DNA of 24,214 nt, from the NCBI GenBank assembly GCA_021200395.1, contig JAJQGQ010000056.1, forward strand, positions 1 to 24,214, given 5' to 3'. The DNA is from Erysipelotrichaceae bacterium. GTDB lineage: Bacteria > Bacillota_I > Bacilli_A > Erysipelotrichales > Coprobacillaceae. Positions 14,014 to 21,757 of the stretch are shown here, in pieces (the stretch's first letter is position 1; each line of letters starts with the position of its first letter). Position numbers and translations under genes: made by a program. The notes under the pieces are model-generated. The model was not told where the DNA came from. It saw only the letters and a program-made list of their open reading frames with translations, and searched no databases.

Positions 14014-15207
14014 ATGACAAAAGTAATTGCAGTTAATGCAGGAAGTTCTTCTTTGAAATTTCAATTACTCAATATGCCTAGTGAAGAAGTTATTACTTCA
14101 GGGGTTATTGAAAGAATTGGTTTAGACGAAGGAATTTTTACAATTAAATATAATGGAGAAAAGAAAACAACTAAGGCACCCATACCTGATCATAGTGTAG
14201 CAGTAGATATGTTATTGAAAGCTTTGGTGGCAGAAAATATTGTGGAAAAGCTTGATGATATTGATGCAGTTGGGCACAGAATTGTTCATGGTGGGGAATA
14301 TTTTAGTGATAGTGTTATTGCTGATGATGATGTTGTCAGCAAGGTTGAAGAATTATCTGATTTGGCCCCTTTACATAATCCAGCCAATCTTATTGGTTAT
14401 CGTGCTTTTAAAGAAGCATTACCACATGTTTAACATGTTTTTGCTTTCGATACAGCTTTTCATCAAACAATGGATGCACAAAGATATTTATATGCTTTAC
14501 CATATGAATATTATACAGATTTAAAAGTAAGAAAATATGGTGCTCATGGTACAAGCCATAAATATGTTTCACAACAAACAATTGAAATGCTAGGTAATCC
14601 TGAAAAATCAAAGGTTATCGTTTGCCATTTGGGTAATGGAGCTAGTATCTCTGCTATAAAAGATGGTAAATGTATTGATACATCTATGGGCTTTACCCCT
14701 TTAGCAGGTGTTATGATGGGAACACGTAGTGGCGATGTTGATCCATCTATTATGCCTTATTTGTGTGAGAAACTTCATAAGTCTCCTGATGAAGTTTTAG
14801 AAATTTATAATAAGAAATCTGGTATGTTAGGTGTTTCTGGTATTTCTTCTGATTCTAGAGATATTGAAGATGCTTATAATCAAGGTAATGAAAGAGCTAT
14901 TCTTACAAGTCAGCTTTATGCTCGTATTGTTTCTAAATATATTGGTCAATATTATGTAGAATTAGGTGGATGTGAGGCGATTGCTTTCACTGCTGGACTT
15001 GGAGAAAATGCAGCTTATTTAAGAAAACTGATTGTAGAAGATATTTGTGAAGCGTTTGGTGTCACTTTAGATGAAGATTTAAATAATACACGAAGCTCTG
15101 ATAATCGTATTATTTCTACACCAGACTCAAAAATTAAAGTCATGGTTATTCCAACAAATGAAGAAGTAATGATTGCTAGAGATACAGTTCGTTTATTAAA
15201 TTTATAA
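14014..15207 (+). pseudogene. ackA: acetate kinase gene interrupted by an in-frame TAA
   Basis: Acetate kinase interconverts acetyl phosphate plus ADP with acetate plus ATP. The whole coding region is in one frame (397 positions, normal length), but codon 140 (14431-14433) is TAA. Upstream: VIAVNAGSSSLKF with Asn8, HRIVHGG with Arg89, LAPLHNPANL with His121. Downstream: FAFDTAFHQTM with Asp146, YGAHGTSHKY with His178, MGTRSGDVDP, SGISSDSRD, GLGENA, VIPTNEE. The stop falls between LPHV and HVFAFDTAFHQTM, where relatives have a single variable residue. One change (CAA or AAA to TAA) would explain it; no bases are gained or lost. The 139-residue product would lack most catalytic residues. The in-frame ATG at 14470 has no ribosome site. 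Either a recent nonsense mutation, a sequence error, or read-through. The gene has a strong GAGGAGG, a promoter and a terminator. Confidence 0.9.
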
Positions 15208-15215
15208 GAAAAGTA

Positions 15216-15248
15216 AGATTTCAATTCATATGTAATTGAAATCTTTTT
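15216..15248 (+). terminator. ackA terminator
   Basis: Perfect 11-bp stem AGATTTCAATT (15216-15226) / AATTGAAATCT (15234-15244), 7-base loop and a T-run to 15248. Confidence 0.87.
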
Positions 15249-15292
15249 CATTTCGTGTTAAGATTCGATTTAAAGAAGTAAAGGAGAATAAT

Positions 15293-15805
15293 ATGTTAAA
15301 TCGTATACAAATAAATCGAACTGTTGTAGATGAACCCTTATTAAAAGAAATTAGAATGTATTTAGTACCTATGTGGATGAAAATAGGTTTATGTGTCATA
15401 GCTATTATTCTAGTAGGAATTGGTTGTTTTGCTTATATGAATCAACAATTAACAGTATGTGTTGTTGCTTTATTGCTAGCAGCCTTAAGTATTTTTGCAA
15501 TATTCTATATCGCTTATACAAGAGGTAGGGAAGCAATTAACATGACTAATGGTGAAGCTATATATACTATGATATTTCAAAGAGATGGTATTGCAGTTCA
15601 TAATGTCAATACTGGTACTAATAGTAAAATTCCTTATGAAAATGTTAAAAGACTTGTGGAAACAAAGAATACTTATACTATTATTGCCAAAGGAAATCAG
15701 TTCGTTTTAATTAGAAAAGATGTTCTAAAAGTGACCCCTGCTCAACTTGTAGAATTCTTAAAAGATAAAGATACAAAAATTAAAAGATGGATTAAAACAA
15801 AATAA
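15293..15805 (+). CDS. small membrane protein, YcxB-like
   Basis: A 170-residue protein with an N-terminal cytoplasmic stub, two transmembrane helices (about 30-48 and 53-74) and a C-terminal soluble domain of about 90 residues. The tail pattern (IPYENVKRLVETKNTYTIIAKGNQFVLIRKD, split over about 115-146) resembles the YcxB-like C-terminal domain, found in small Bacillota membrane proteins of unknown function. The start is ATG 15293 with AAGGAG upstream; the frame extends to 15236, but that start lies inside the ackA terminator. It ends in a bidirectional terminator shared with the convergent acetyltransferase. No function is proposed. Confidence 0.72.
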   Translation: MLNRIQINRTVVDEPLLKEIRMYLVPMWMKIGLCVIAIILVGIGCFAYMNQQLTVCVVALLLAALSIFAIFYIAYTRGREAINMTNGEAIYTMIFQRDGIAVHNVNTGTNSKIPYENVKRLVETKNTYTIIAKGNQFVLIRKDVLKVTPAQLVEFLKDKDTKIKRWIKTK

Positions 15806-15837
15806 CGATATAGCATCTGCTATAACGTTATTTTTTT
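15801..15837. terminator. bidirectional terminator between convergent genes
   Basis: A 15-bp stem with one A-A mismatch (15801-15815 against 15818-15832), 2-base loop, T-run on + and A-rich flank on -. Stop codons of both convergent genes lie inside the stem. Confidence 0.85.
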
Positions 15838-16356
15838 AAATTGAATATTCATGAAACCACTTGTAAAATCATAAAAAAGCTGTTGGGCATGATGAGTGCT
15901 AAAACCCTTACCAAAAGCTAAAATTTCATAATCAACCTTGAAAAAAGAATAACCCAAACCCGTTTCTTTAAAATGATTACGTAAATAAAAATCTCTGCGT
16001 CTTAAACGTTGTGTATAATTTAAAGCATTTACATCTATGACTTCAATATCGATAAAGATACATGTATATTGTTCCTCTAAATAAGCGAGTATAGCACTGC
16101 CATAACCTTTATTACGTAAAGGTTCATCCACAACAAAATAAAATAAATAAGTTAAATCATGCATAGTTACCAGGTAAGTAAAACCTACAAATAAATCATC
16201 ATCATAGAATGCTAGAAAATCTGTTTGCTTATTTAAACGCTTGATTAAGCTTTTAAAAGGAGCACGTTCATTGCGAGGAAATGAGTCATGATATAGCTTT
16301 TTGATTGAATTTAGATTAGGATAGTTTTTATCAATTGTTATAACTTTTAATTGCAT
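15820..16356 (-). CDS. GNAT-family N-acetyltransferase
   Basis: A 178-residue protein of the GNAT fold, which transfers acetyl from acetyl-CoA to an amine. The central VVDEPLRNKGYGSAIL (75-90) is the acetyl-CoA pyrophosphate-binding motif A (R-x-x-G-x-G), after a beta strand FLAFYDDDLFVGFTYL. The NERAPF segment at 29-34 is often seen in a Bacillota GNAT subgroup. Substrate unknown. The start was chosen at 16356, where GGTGAT precedes ATG; the frame continues upstream to 16443 but would overlap recG and lacks a ribosome site. It is divergent from recG and convergent with the YcxB-like gene. Confidence 0.8.
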   Translation of the reverse strand: MQLKVITIDKNYPNLNSIKKLYHDSFPRNERAPFKSLIKRLNKQTDFLAFYDDDLFVGFTYLVTMHDLTYLFYFVVDEPLRNKGYGSAILAYLEEQYTCIFIDIEVIDVNALNYTQRLRRRDFYLRNHFKETGLGYSFFKVDYEILAFGKGFSTHHAQQLFYDFTSGFMNIQFKKITL

Positions 16357-16394
16357 TTGTATCACCATATCTATTTTATCATATTTTCTGCTTA

Positions 16395-16423
16395 TTGTCT
16401 TTTCTTTAAAATTATTATAAAAT
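16395..16423 (+). promoter_or_regulatory. possible recG promoter
   Basis: TTGTCT (16395-16400), 17-base spacer, TAAAAT (16418-16423), within the 85-base divergent gap upstream of recG. Confidence 0.42.
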
Positions 16424-16441
16424 AATACGCAGGTGATACTC

Positions 16442-18439
16442 ATGGAATTAAGTGCATTAAAAACAACATCAAAACGTATTGATATCTTACATGCTATGAA
16501 TATTTATAGTATGGAAGATATTATTTATCATTTTCCTTACCGCTATGATATTATTGAAGAATCTTATGACAATGAACATATGATTATTGAAGCAACGGTG
16601 ATTAGTCAACCTAAAGTTTTTTTTAGAGGAAAAATGTCACGCATGTCTTTTGAAGTCATTGATCGCTATGGAAATCATTATCAGGTGGCTATATTTAATC
16701 GACATTATTTACGAACACATTTATCACTTTCAACGACTATTACAATCTTAGGAAAATGTCAAAACAATAAAATAACTGCTAGTGATATAAAAATGAAACC
16801 ACTATGTGATATTGCAGGTATTCATCCTGTTTATTCTTTAAAAGATGGTATTAATCAAAAATCATTTTCTCAATATGTTAAAAAAGCTTATCAGTTATTA
16901 AAATCTGAACTCGTTACTTTAGTTCCAGAAGAATATATAATTAAACATCACTTAGTGCATAAAGATATTGCTATTTATAATATCCATTTTCCTGATACGC
17001 AAGAAGATATTAAACAAAGCTTAAAATATTTAAAATATGAAGAATTTCTTCAATTTCAATTAACCATGCAACTCACCAAATTCAATCGTTATCAAGAAAA
17101 CGGTACTGCTAAAAATATAGATTTAGATAAATTACAGAATTTTATTATGAATTTACCTTTTCAGCTTACGCATGATCAAAGTGTAGCAGTTAAAGAGATT
17201 GTTAGTGATTTACAAAAACCACAAATGATGTATCGTTTTTTGCAAGGAGATGTTGGAAGTGGTAAAACAGTTGTTGGTGCTATTGCTTTATATGCCACGT
17301 ATTTAGCAGGTTATCAAGGTGCTTTGATGGCACCAACAGAAATATTAGCTTTGCAACATTATAAGACATTATCAAAATTTTTTGAAAAAACTGATATTCA
17401 TATGGCTTTATTAACTGGTTCATTATCAATGAAAGAAAAAAATGAAATTTATGAAAAATTAAATAATGGAGATATCCATATTGTTGTAGGTACGCATGCT
17501 TTATTTCAAAAGAAAGTTAATTATAAGCATCTGGGATTTGTTATAACTGATGAACAGCACCGTTTTGGCGTGGAACAAAGAAAAGCCTTAAAGAATAAGG
17601 GACAACAAGTTGATTTTTTAATCATGAGTGCTACTCCTATTCCTCGTACTTTGGCTATTGCCTTATATGGAGATATGGATGTATCAACGATTAAGACGAA
17701 ACCTGCAGGTAGACAAGAAGTGGAAACAAAATATATAGAAGCTTCTTCCATGAAACCAATTTTAAAGCATTTAAAGGCATATTTAGCTAGTGGTGGACAA
17801 TGTTATGTTATTTGTCCATTAGTGGATGAGAGTGAAAAGCTGGAAGTTAGAAGTGCTACACAGATTTATGAAGCGATGAGTTCTTATTTTAAAGGTCAGT
17901 ATAAAGTTGGTTTACTTCATGGTCAATTAAAAGATGATGAAAAAGATGATATTATGCAACAGTTTGTAGATAATCAGATCCAAATTCTTGTTTCTACAAC
18001 AGTTGTTGAAGTTGGCGTCGATGTTAAAAATGCTAATATGATGATTATCTATAATGCTGAACGTTTTGGCATGAGTCAATTGCATCAATTGCGTGGACGT
18101 ATTGGTAGGGGCAGTCAAAAAGCTTATTGTTATTTAATGAGCGATCAAGCTAGTGACGAGGCGAAAGAAAGATTACACTATCTTGAAACTTGTCAAGATG
18201 GCTTTGATATTTCTATGTATGATTTAAAGGTTAGAGGACCTGGTGAAGTTTTAGGCGAAAAGCAAAGTGGATTGCCGTCATTTTTAGTGGGTGATGTTTT
18301 AAAAGATTATAACATTTTATCAGTTGCTAAAGATGATGCAACGCAAATGATAAATGCTTATCAAAATCATCGATTATATGCTCATACTATTGAAGGAATC
18401 GTTGAAAAATTAAAAGAGAATAATGAATATGTAGATTAA
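16442..18439 (+). CDS. recG: ATP-dependent DNA helicase RecG
   Basis: A 665-residue superfamily 2 helicase that remodels stalled replication forks and branched DNA. The N-terminal wedge (OB-fold) domain covers about 50-150. Helicase motifs: Walker A GDVGSGKT (269-276), DEQH box (370-373), SATPIPR (396-402), then VSTTVVEVGVD and QLRGRIGRG in the second RecA-like lobe, followed by the RecG C-terminal TRG region (VRGPGEVLGEKQSG). Full length for the family, somewhat at the short end. The start is ATG 16442 with AGGTGA six bases upstream; GTG 16433 in the same frame is part of that site. plsX follows after 35 bases with an extended -10 box in the gap, so the recG-plsX-rnc block may be one operon with an internal promoter. 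Confidence 0.96.
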   Translation: MELSALKTTSKRIDILHAMNIYSMEDIIYHFPYRYDIIEESYDNEHMIIEATVISQPKVFFRGKMSRMSFEVIDRYGNHYQVAIFNRHYLRTHLSLSTTITILGKCQNNKITASDIKMKPLCDIAGIHPVYSLKDGINQKSFSQYVKKAYQLLKSELVTLVPEEYIIKHHLVHKDIAIYNIHFPDTQEDIKQSLKYLKYEEFLQFQLTMQLTKFNRYQENGTAKNIDLDKLQNFIMNLPFQLTHDQSVAVKEIVSDLQKPQMMYRFLQGDVGSGKTVVGAIALYATYLAGYQGALMAPTEILALQHYKTLSKFFEKTDIHMALLTGSLSMKEKNEIYEKLNNGDIHIVVGTHALFQKKVNYKHLGFVITDEQHRFGVEQRKALKNKGQQVDFLIMSATPIPRTLAIALYGDMDVSTIKTKPAGRQEVETKYIEASSMKPILKHLKAYLASGGQCYVICPLVDESEKLEVRSATQIYEAMSSYFKGQYKVGLLHGQLKDDEKDDIMQQFVDNQIQILVSTTVVEVGVDVKNANMMIIYNAERFGMSQLHQLRGRIGRGSQKAYCYLMSDQASDEAKERLHYLETCQDGFDISMYDLKVRGPGEVLGEKQSGLPSFLVGDVLKDYNILSVAKDDATQMINAYQNHRLYAHTIEGIVEKLKENNEYVD

Positions 18440-18442
18440 ATG

Positions 18443-18451
18443 TGTTATACT
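18443..18451 (+). promoter_or_regulatory. possible extended -10 promoter for plsX-rnc
   Basis: TGTTATACT, a TGN-extended -10 element, about 24 bases before the plsX start. No convincing -35 box, as is common with extended -10 promoters. Confidence 0.38.
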
Positions 18452-18474
18452 AATGCAGAAATGGAGTGAAGATG

Positions 18475-19452
18475 ATGTATAAATTATCAATCGATGCTAT
18501 GAGTGGTGATTTGGGTAGTAGTATAGTTGTTGAGGCATGCTTATCTTTTATGAAATCACACAATGATGTTGAATTATATGTAACAGGTAAAAGTGAAGAA
18601 TTAGAAAAGCTTAAACATGAGCGTATACATATTATTGAAGCTAGAGATACTATTCCCATGGATGCAGGCATTATGTCTGTTAGACGAAAAAAAGATTCCA
18701 GTATGGTTAAGGCTGTTACTTTGGCTAATGAAGGAACGACTGATGGGGCTGTTTCTTGTGGCTCTACAGGAGCGTTTTATACGAGTGCTATGCTTTTTAT
18801 GAAACGTTTAGAAGGTATTGAAAAATCATGTTTGATGGCGATTTTACCAACTTATAATGAAAAAGGTGTTATGATAATGGATGTGGGTGCCAATGCAGAA
18901 AATACGCCTGAACAATTGCATGAGTTTGCCATTATGGGTCATATTTATGCACAGTATATGCGTGGCATTAATAATCCTAAGATTGCTTTACTCAATATTG
19001 GTAGTGAAAGTAAAAAAGGTGATGAAACGCATCAAAAAGCTTATCAATTGTTAGCTGCTGATGAACAAATCAATTTTATTGGTAATATTGAAGGTAGAGA
19101 TATGCTCAATGGTGATTGTGATGTGATTGTAACAGATGGTTTTAGTGGAAATATTGCTTTAAAATCTTGTGAAGGAACAGCTATCACTTTAATGAAACTT
19201 ATGAAAGAAAGTCTCATGTCATCATGGAAAACAAAATTTGGAGCCATATTTGTTAAAGATACTTTATATGAATTGAAAGATCGTTTTGATTATAAATCTG
19301 TTGGTGGTGCTTTGATGATGGGTTTTTCTAAACCTGTTGTTAAAGCTCATGGAGCCAGTAATGCGAAAGCATTCGGCAATGCTATGGAATTAGCATATCA
19401 AATGGTAAAAAATGATGTTGTAGGGAAAATGAAAGAAGGATTGGAAGCTTGA
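18475..19452 (+). CDS. plsX: phosphate acyltransferase PlsX
   Basis: A 325-residue enzyme that makes acyl phosphate from acyl-ACP, the acyl donor for PlsY in phospholipid synthesis. It shows SCGSTGAF, IMDVGANAENTPEQL, LNIGSESKKG and IVTDGFSGNIALKSCEG, all diagnostic. The N-terminal signature reads IDAMSGDLGS, whereas the family norm is DAMGGDxAP, a mild deviation. The start was set at ATG 18475, which gives the normal MxxxIDAM opening with GGAG eight bases upstream; GTG 18466 and ATG 18472 are in frame but less likely. fabD, fabG and acpP, which often separate plsX from rnc in Bacillota, are absent. Its stop overlaps the rnc start. Confidence 0.94.
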   Translation: MYKLSIDAMSGDLGSSIVVEACLSFMKSHNDVELYVTGKSEELEKLKHERIHIIEARDTIPMDAGIMSVRRKKDSSMVKAVTLANEGTTDGAVSCGSTGAFYTSAMLFMKRLEGIEKSCLMAILPTYNEKGVMIMDVGANAENTPEQLHEFAIMGHIYAQYMRGINNPKIALLNIGSESKKGDETHQKAYQLLAADEQINFIGNIEGRDMLNGDCDVIVTDGFSGNIALKSCEGTAITLMKLMKESLMSSWKTKFGAIFVKDTLYELKDRFDYKSVGGALMMGFSKPVVKAHGASNAKAFGNAMELAYQMVKNDVVGKMKEGLEA

Positions 19453-20129
19453 AAATATTAGATTTTTTACAAAAAGAAGAAATTCCTTTTAATGATTTAG
19501 GTTTATATAAGGAAGCATTTACGCATCCTTCCTATGCTAATGAATCTCATGATTATAAAAAAGATTATGAAAGATTAGAATTTATGGGAGATGCTGTTTT
19601 ACAATTATATGTTTCAAAATTTATTTTTCAATTACTTCCTGATGTCCCTGAAGGCACCCTTACAACCTTAAGAAGTAAACTGGTACGTGAAGAATCTTTA
19701 GCCAGATTTTCTCGAGAGTTACATTTAGGCGAATTATTATATTTAGGTATTGGTGAAGAAAAAAGTGGTGGCCGTGAACGAGAAAGTGTTTTGGCTAATA
19801 TCTTTGAATCTTTTATTGGTGCTTTGTATTTAGATTGTGGTGAAAAAGAAGTTCTTAAAATGCTTGAAAAAACCATCTATAAACATGTCAATGATTTAGA
19901 TTATGATGATATTACTGATTATAAAACAACTTTACAGGAACTTATGCAAGCTGATCAAAGAAAAACAGTTACTTATCAATTATTAGATGCTTCTGGTCCA
20001 TCAAATGCTCCTGAATTTACAGTTGCAGCTATGATGGATGATATGCGTTTAGGTGTTGGCAAAGGTACAAGTAAAAAACGTGCTGAACAGCAAGCAGCTA
20101 AAGCTGCCCTTAATAAATTAGCTCATTAG
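19449..20129 (+). CDS. rnc: ribonuclease III
   Basis: A 226-residue double-stranded RNA endonuclease used in rRNA and mRNA processing. Catalytic domain: signature ERLEFMGDAVL (41-51) with Glu41, Glu44 and Asp48, and LANIFESFIGALYLD (115-129). In the latter, Asn117 sits where E. coli has Asp114, while Glu120 (E. coli Glu117) is intact; Asn at this site occurs in other RNase III proteins. The C-terminal double-stranded RNA-binding domain spans about 155-225, ending in KGTSKKRAEQQAAKAAL. The start is TTG at 19449, overlapping the plsX stop, with AAGGA eight bases upstream and no better alternative. It ends in a strong terminator; smc and ftsY, frequent neighbours, are not here. Confidence 0.95.
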   Translation: MKILDFLQKEEIPFNDLGLYKEAFTHPSYANESHDYKKDYERLEFMGDAVLQLYVSKFIFQLLPDVPEGTLTTLRSKLVREESLARFSRELHLGELLYLGIGEEKSGGRERESVLANIFESFIGALYLDCGEKEVLKMLEKTIYKHVNDLDYDDITDYKTTLQELMQADQRKTVTYQLLDASGPSNAPEFTVAAMMDDMRLGVGKGTSKKRAEQQAAKAALNKLAH

Positions 20130-20151
20130 ACCTCTTGAGGTCTTTTTTTTT
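20128..20151 (+). terminator. intrinsic terminator after rnc
   Basis: Stem AGACCTC (20128-20134) / GAGGTCT (20137-20143) with a 2-base loop and nine T. It overlaps the rnc stop codon. Confidence 0.9.
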
Positions 20152-20196
20152 GTATCATTTAATGATTTTAATAAAACTAAAATAAGTGTTTATTTA

Positions 20197-20210
20197 TGTG
20201 TCTTGACACA
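20197..20210 (+). promoter_or_regulatory. operator-like dyad TGTGTC-TT-GACACA upstream of pncB
   Basis: Perfect 6-bp inverted repeat with a 2-base centre, overlapping a TTGACA hexamer (20203-20208). It is about 72 bases upstream of the nicotinate phosphoribosyltransferase start. Niacin salvage genes in Bacillota are often repressed by NiaR at palindromic sites; whether this is such a site is not known from sequence. Confidence 0.4.
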
Positions 20211-20243
20211 AAAAGTAAGAATTGTCTTTATTTTTTTGCCTAT

Positions 20244-20255
20244 TTGGTATATGAT
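20244..20255 (+). promoter_or_regulatory. possible -10 region of pncB
   Basis: TTTGGTATATGAT-like sequence includes a TGN motif followed by TATATG/TATGAT about 27 bases before the start. No good -35 at 16-18 bases. Confidence 0.3.
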
Positions 20256-20281
20256 AAGACTCAATGAGGGAGGATTCTATA

Positions 20282-21748
20282 ATGGAAACTTTAAATGTGA
20301 GTAGTGGAAGAAATATAACTATGATCATGGATTTTTATGAATTAACAATGTCATATAATTATTTTAAACAAGGTAAAGGCGATGAAATTGCTTATTTTGA
20401 TATGTTTTATCGTAATAATCCAGATAATGGTGGATTTGTTATTTTTGCTGGATTACAGCAATTAATAGAAGCAATAAAGGATATGCGTTTTACAGATGAC
20501 GATATTGAGTTTTTAAGAAGCTTGAATACATTTGATGAAGAATTTTTTGATTATTTAAAAAACTTTAAATTTACTGGTACAATATATGCGATTCCTGAAG
20601 GAACACCTGTATTTCCTTATGAACCATTAATAACAGTTAAAGCTAAATTAATTGAAGCACAATTAATTGAAACATTCTTATTAGTAACAGTTAATCATCA
20701 ATCATTGATAGCTACAAAAACACATCGTGTCGTTCAAGAAGCTAAAGGACGCCCAATCATGGAATTCGGTGCCAGACGTGCTCAAGGTTATGATGGGGCT
20801 CATTATGGTGCTAGAGCAGCTTATATTGGTGGCGCAGCTGGTAGTGCAGCTGTTTCTGCTGGAGTGGAATTTGGTATACCAGTATTAGGTACAATGGCGC
20901 ATTCATTTGTACAATCATATGATAGTGAATATGAAGCATTTGAATCATATGCTAGAACTTATCCAGATGCTTGTACTTTATTAGTTGATACATATGATAC
21001 TTTAAAGAGTGGTGTACCAAATGCTATAAAAGTTGCACATGAAGTATTAGAACCAATGGGTAAACGTCTTTCAGGTATTCGTTTAGATAGTGGTGATATT
21101 ACATATCTTACTAAGAAAGCTAGAAAAATGCTAGATGCTGAAGGTTTAACAGATTGTAAGATTACTGTTTCTAATTCTTTGGATGAATACTTAATTCGTT
21201 CTATTCTTGAACAAGGTGCTCCTATTGATTCATTTGGTGTTGGTGAAAATATGATTGTTTCTAAATCTTCACCAGTATTTGGTGGTGTTTATAAATTAGT
21301 GGCTATTGAAAAGAATGGCGTTATTGAACCAAAAATTAAGATTTCTGAAAATACCGAAAAAATCACAAATCCAGGTTATAAGAAAGTTTATCGTCTTATT
21401 GAGAAAGAAACTCATAAGGCTATAGCTGATATTATTTCATTTGCTGATGAAGTATTAGATCCTGAAGAAGATTTAACAATTTATCATCAATTATCACCAT
21501 GGAAAAACAAAACACTAAAAGGTGGTACTTATGACATTGCACCACTTCAACAACTTATCTTTGATGAAGGAAAATGTGTTTATCCAAAATATTCACTTAA
21601 TCAAATCAGAGAATATTCTAAAGAACAAAAAGATTTATTATGGGATGAATTATTCCGTTTAGAATATCCACATGCTTACTATGTAGATTTAACAAAGAAA
21701 TTATCTGATTATAAATTAAAATTATTAGCAAAAGAAAGAGAAAAATAG
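20282..21748 (+). CDS. pncB: nicotinate phosphoribosyltransferase
   Basis: A 488-residue enzyme that joins nicotinate with PRPP, using ATP, to form nicotinate mononucleotide in NAD salvage (Preiss-Handler route). Motifs: MDFYELTMSYNYF (16-28), YFDMFYRNNPDNGGF (38-52), EFGARRAQG (161-169), VLGTMAHSFVQ (201-211) with the phosphorylated-type His207, and SGIRLDSGD near 270, which lines the active-site funnel. Length fits the Gram-positive long form. The frame is open to ATG 20264, but that codon and the next few contain the GGGAGGA ribosome site, so ATG 20282 is the start. The prephenate dehydrogenase gene follows after nine bases, so the two are co-transcribed. Confidence 0.94.
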   Translation: METLNVSSGRNITMIMDFYELTMSYNYFKQGKGDEIAYFDMFYRNNPDNGGFVIFAGLQQLIEAIKDMRFTDDDIEFLRSLNTFDEEFFDYLKNFKFTGTIYAIPEGTPVFPYEPLITVKAKLIEAQLIETFLLVTVNHQSLIATKTHRVVQEAKGRPIMEFGARRAQGYDGAHYGARAAYIGGAAGSAAVSAGVEFGIPVLGTMAHSFVQSYDSEYEAFESYARTYPDACTLLVDTYDTLKSGVPNAIKVAHEVLEPMGKRLSGIRLDSGDITYLTKKARKMLDAEGLTDCKITVSNSLDEYLIRSILEQGAPIDSFGVGENMIVSKSSPVFGGVYKLVAIEKNGVIEPKIKISENTEKITNPGYKKVYRLIEKETHKAIADIISFADEVLDPEEDLTIYHQLSPWKNKTLKGGTYDIAPLQQLIFDEGKCVYPKYSLNQIREYSKEQKDLLWDELFRLEYPHAYYVDLTKKLSDYKLKLLAKEREK

Positions 21749-21757
21749 AGGTACAAA

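Noticed and set aside
14431..14433. Reassignment of TAA to a sense codon
   Set aside because: TAA is used as a normal stop for many genes here, for example tyrA, proB and the ECF ATPase, so a code change cannot explain the ackA interruption.
14240..14524. Alternative-frame ORF across the ackA stop
   Set aside because: It is out of frame with the conserved AckA sequence, is low-complexity hydrophobic, and does not explain the interruption as a frameshift since both halves share one frame.
14470..15207. Second half of ackA as an independent gene starting at ATG 14470
   Set aside because: No ribosome site precedes this ATG, it lies in mid-domain, and the residues before it (HVFAFDTAFHQT) are conserved AckA sequence in the same frame.
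15236..15292. N-terminal extension of the YcxB-like protein
   Set aside because: The start would lie inside the ackA terminator stem; AAGGAG precedes ATG 15293.
17521..17751. Minus-strand open frame within recG
   Set aside because: It is antisense to the conserved helicase motifs, without a ribosome site or recognisable domain. The same applies to the other antisense frames in this window.
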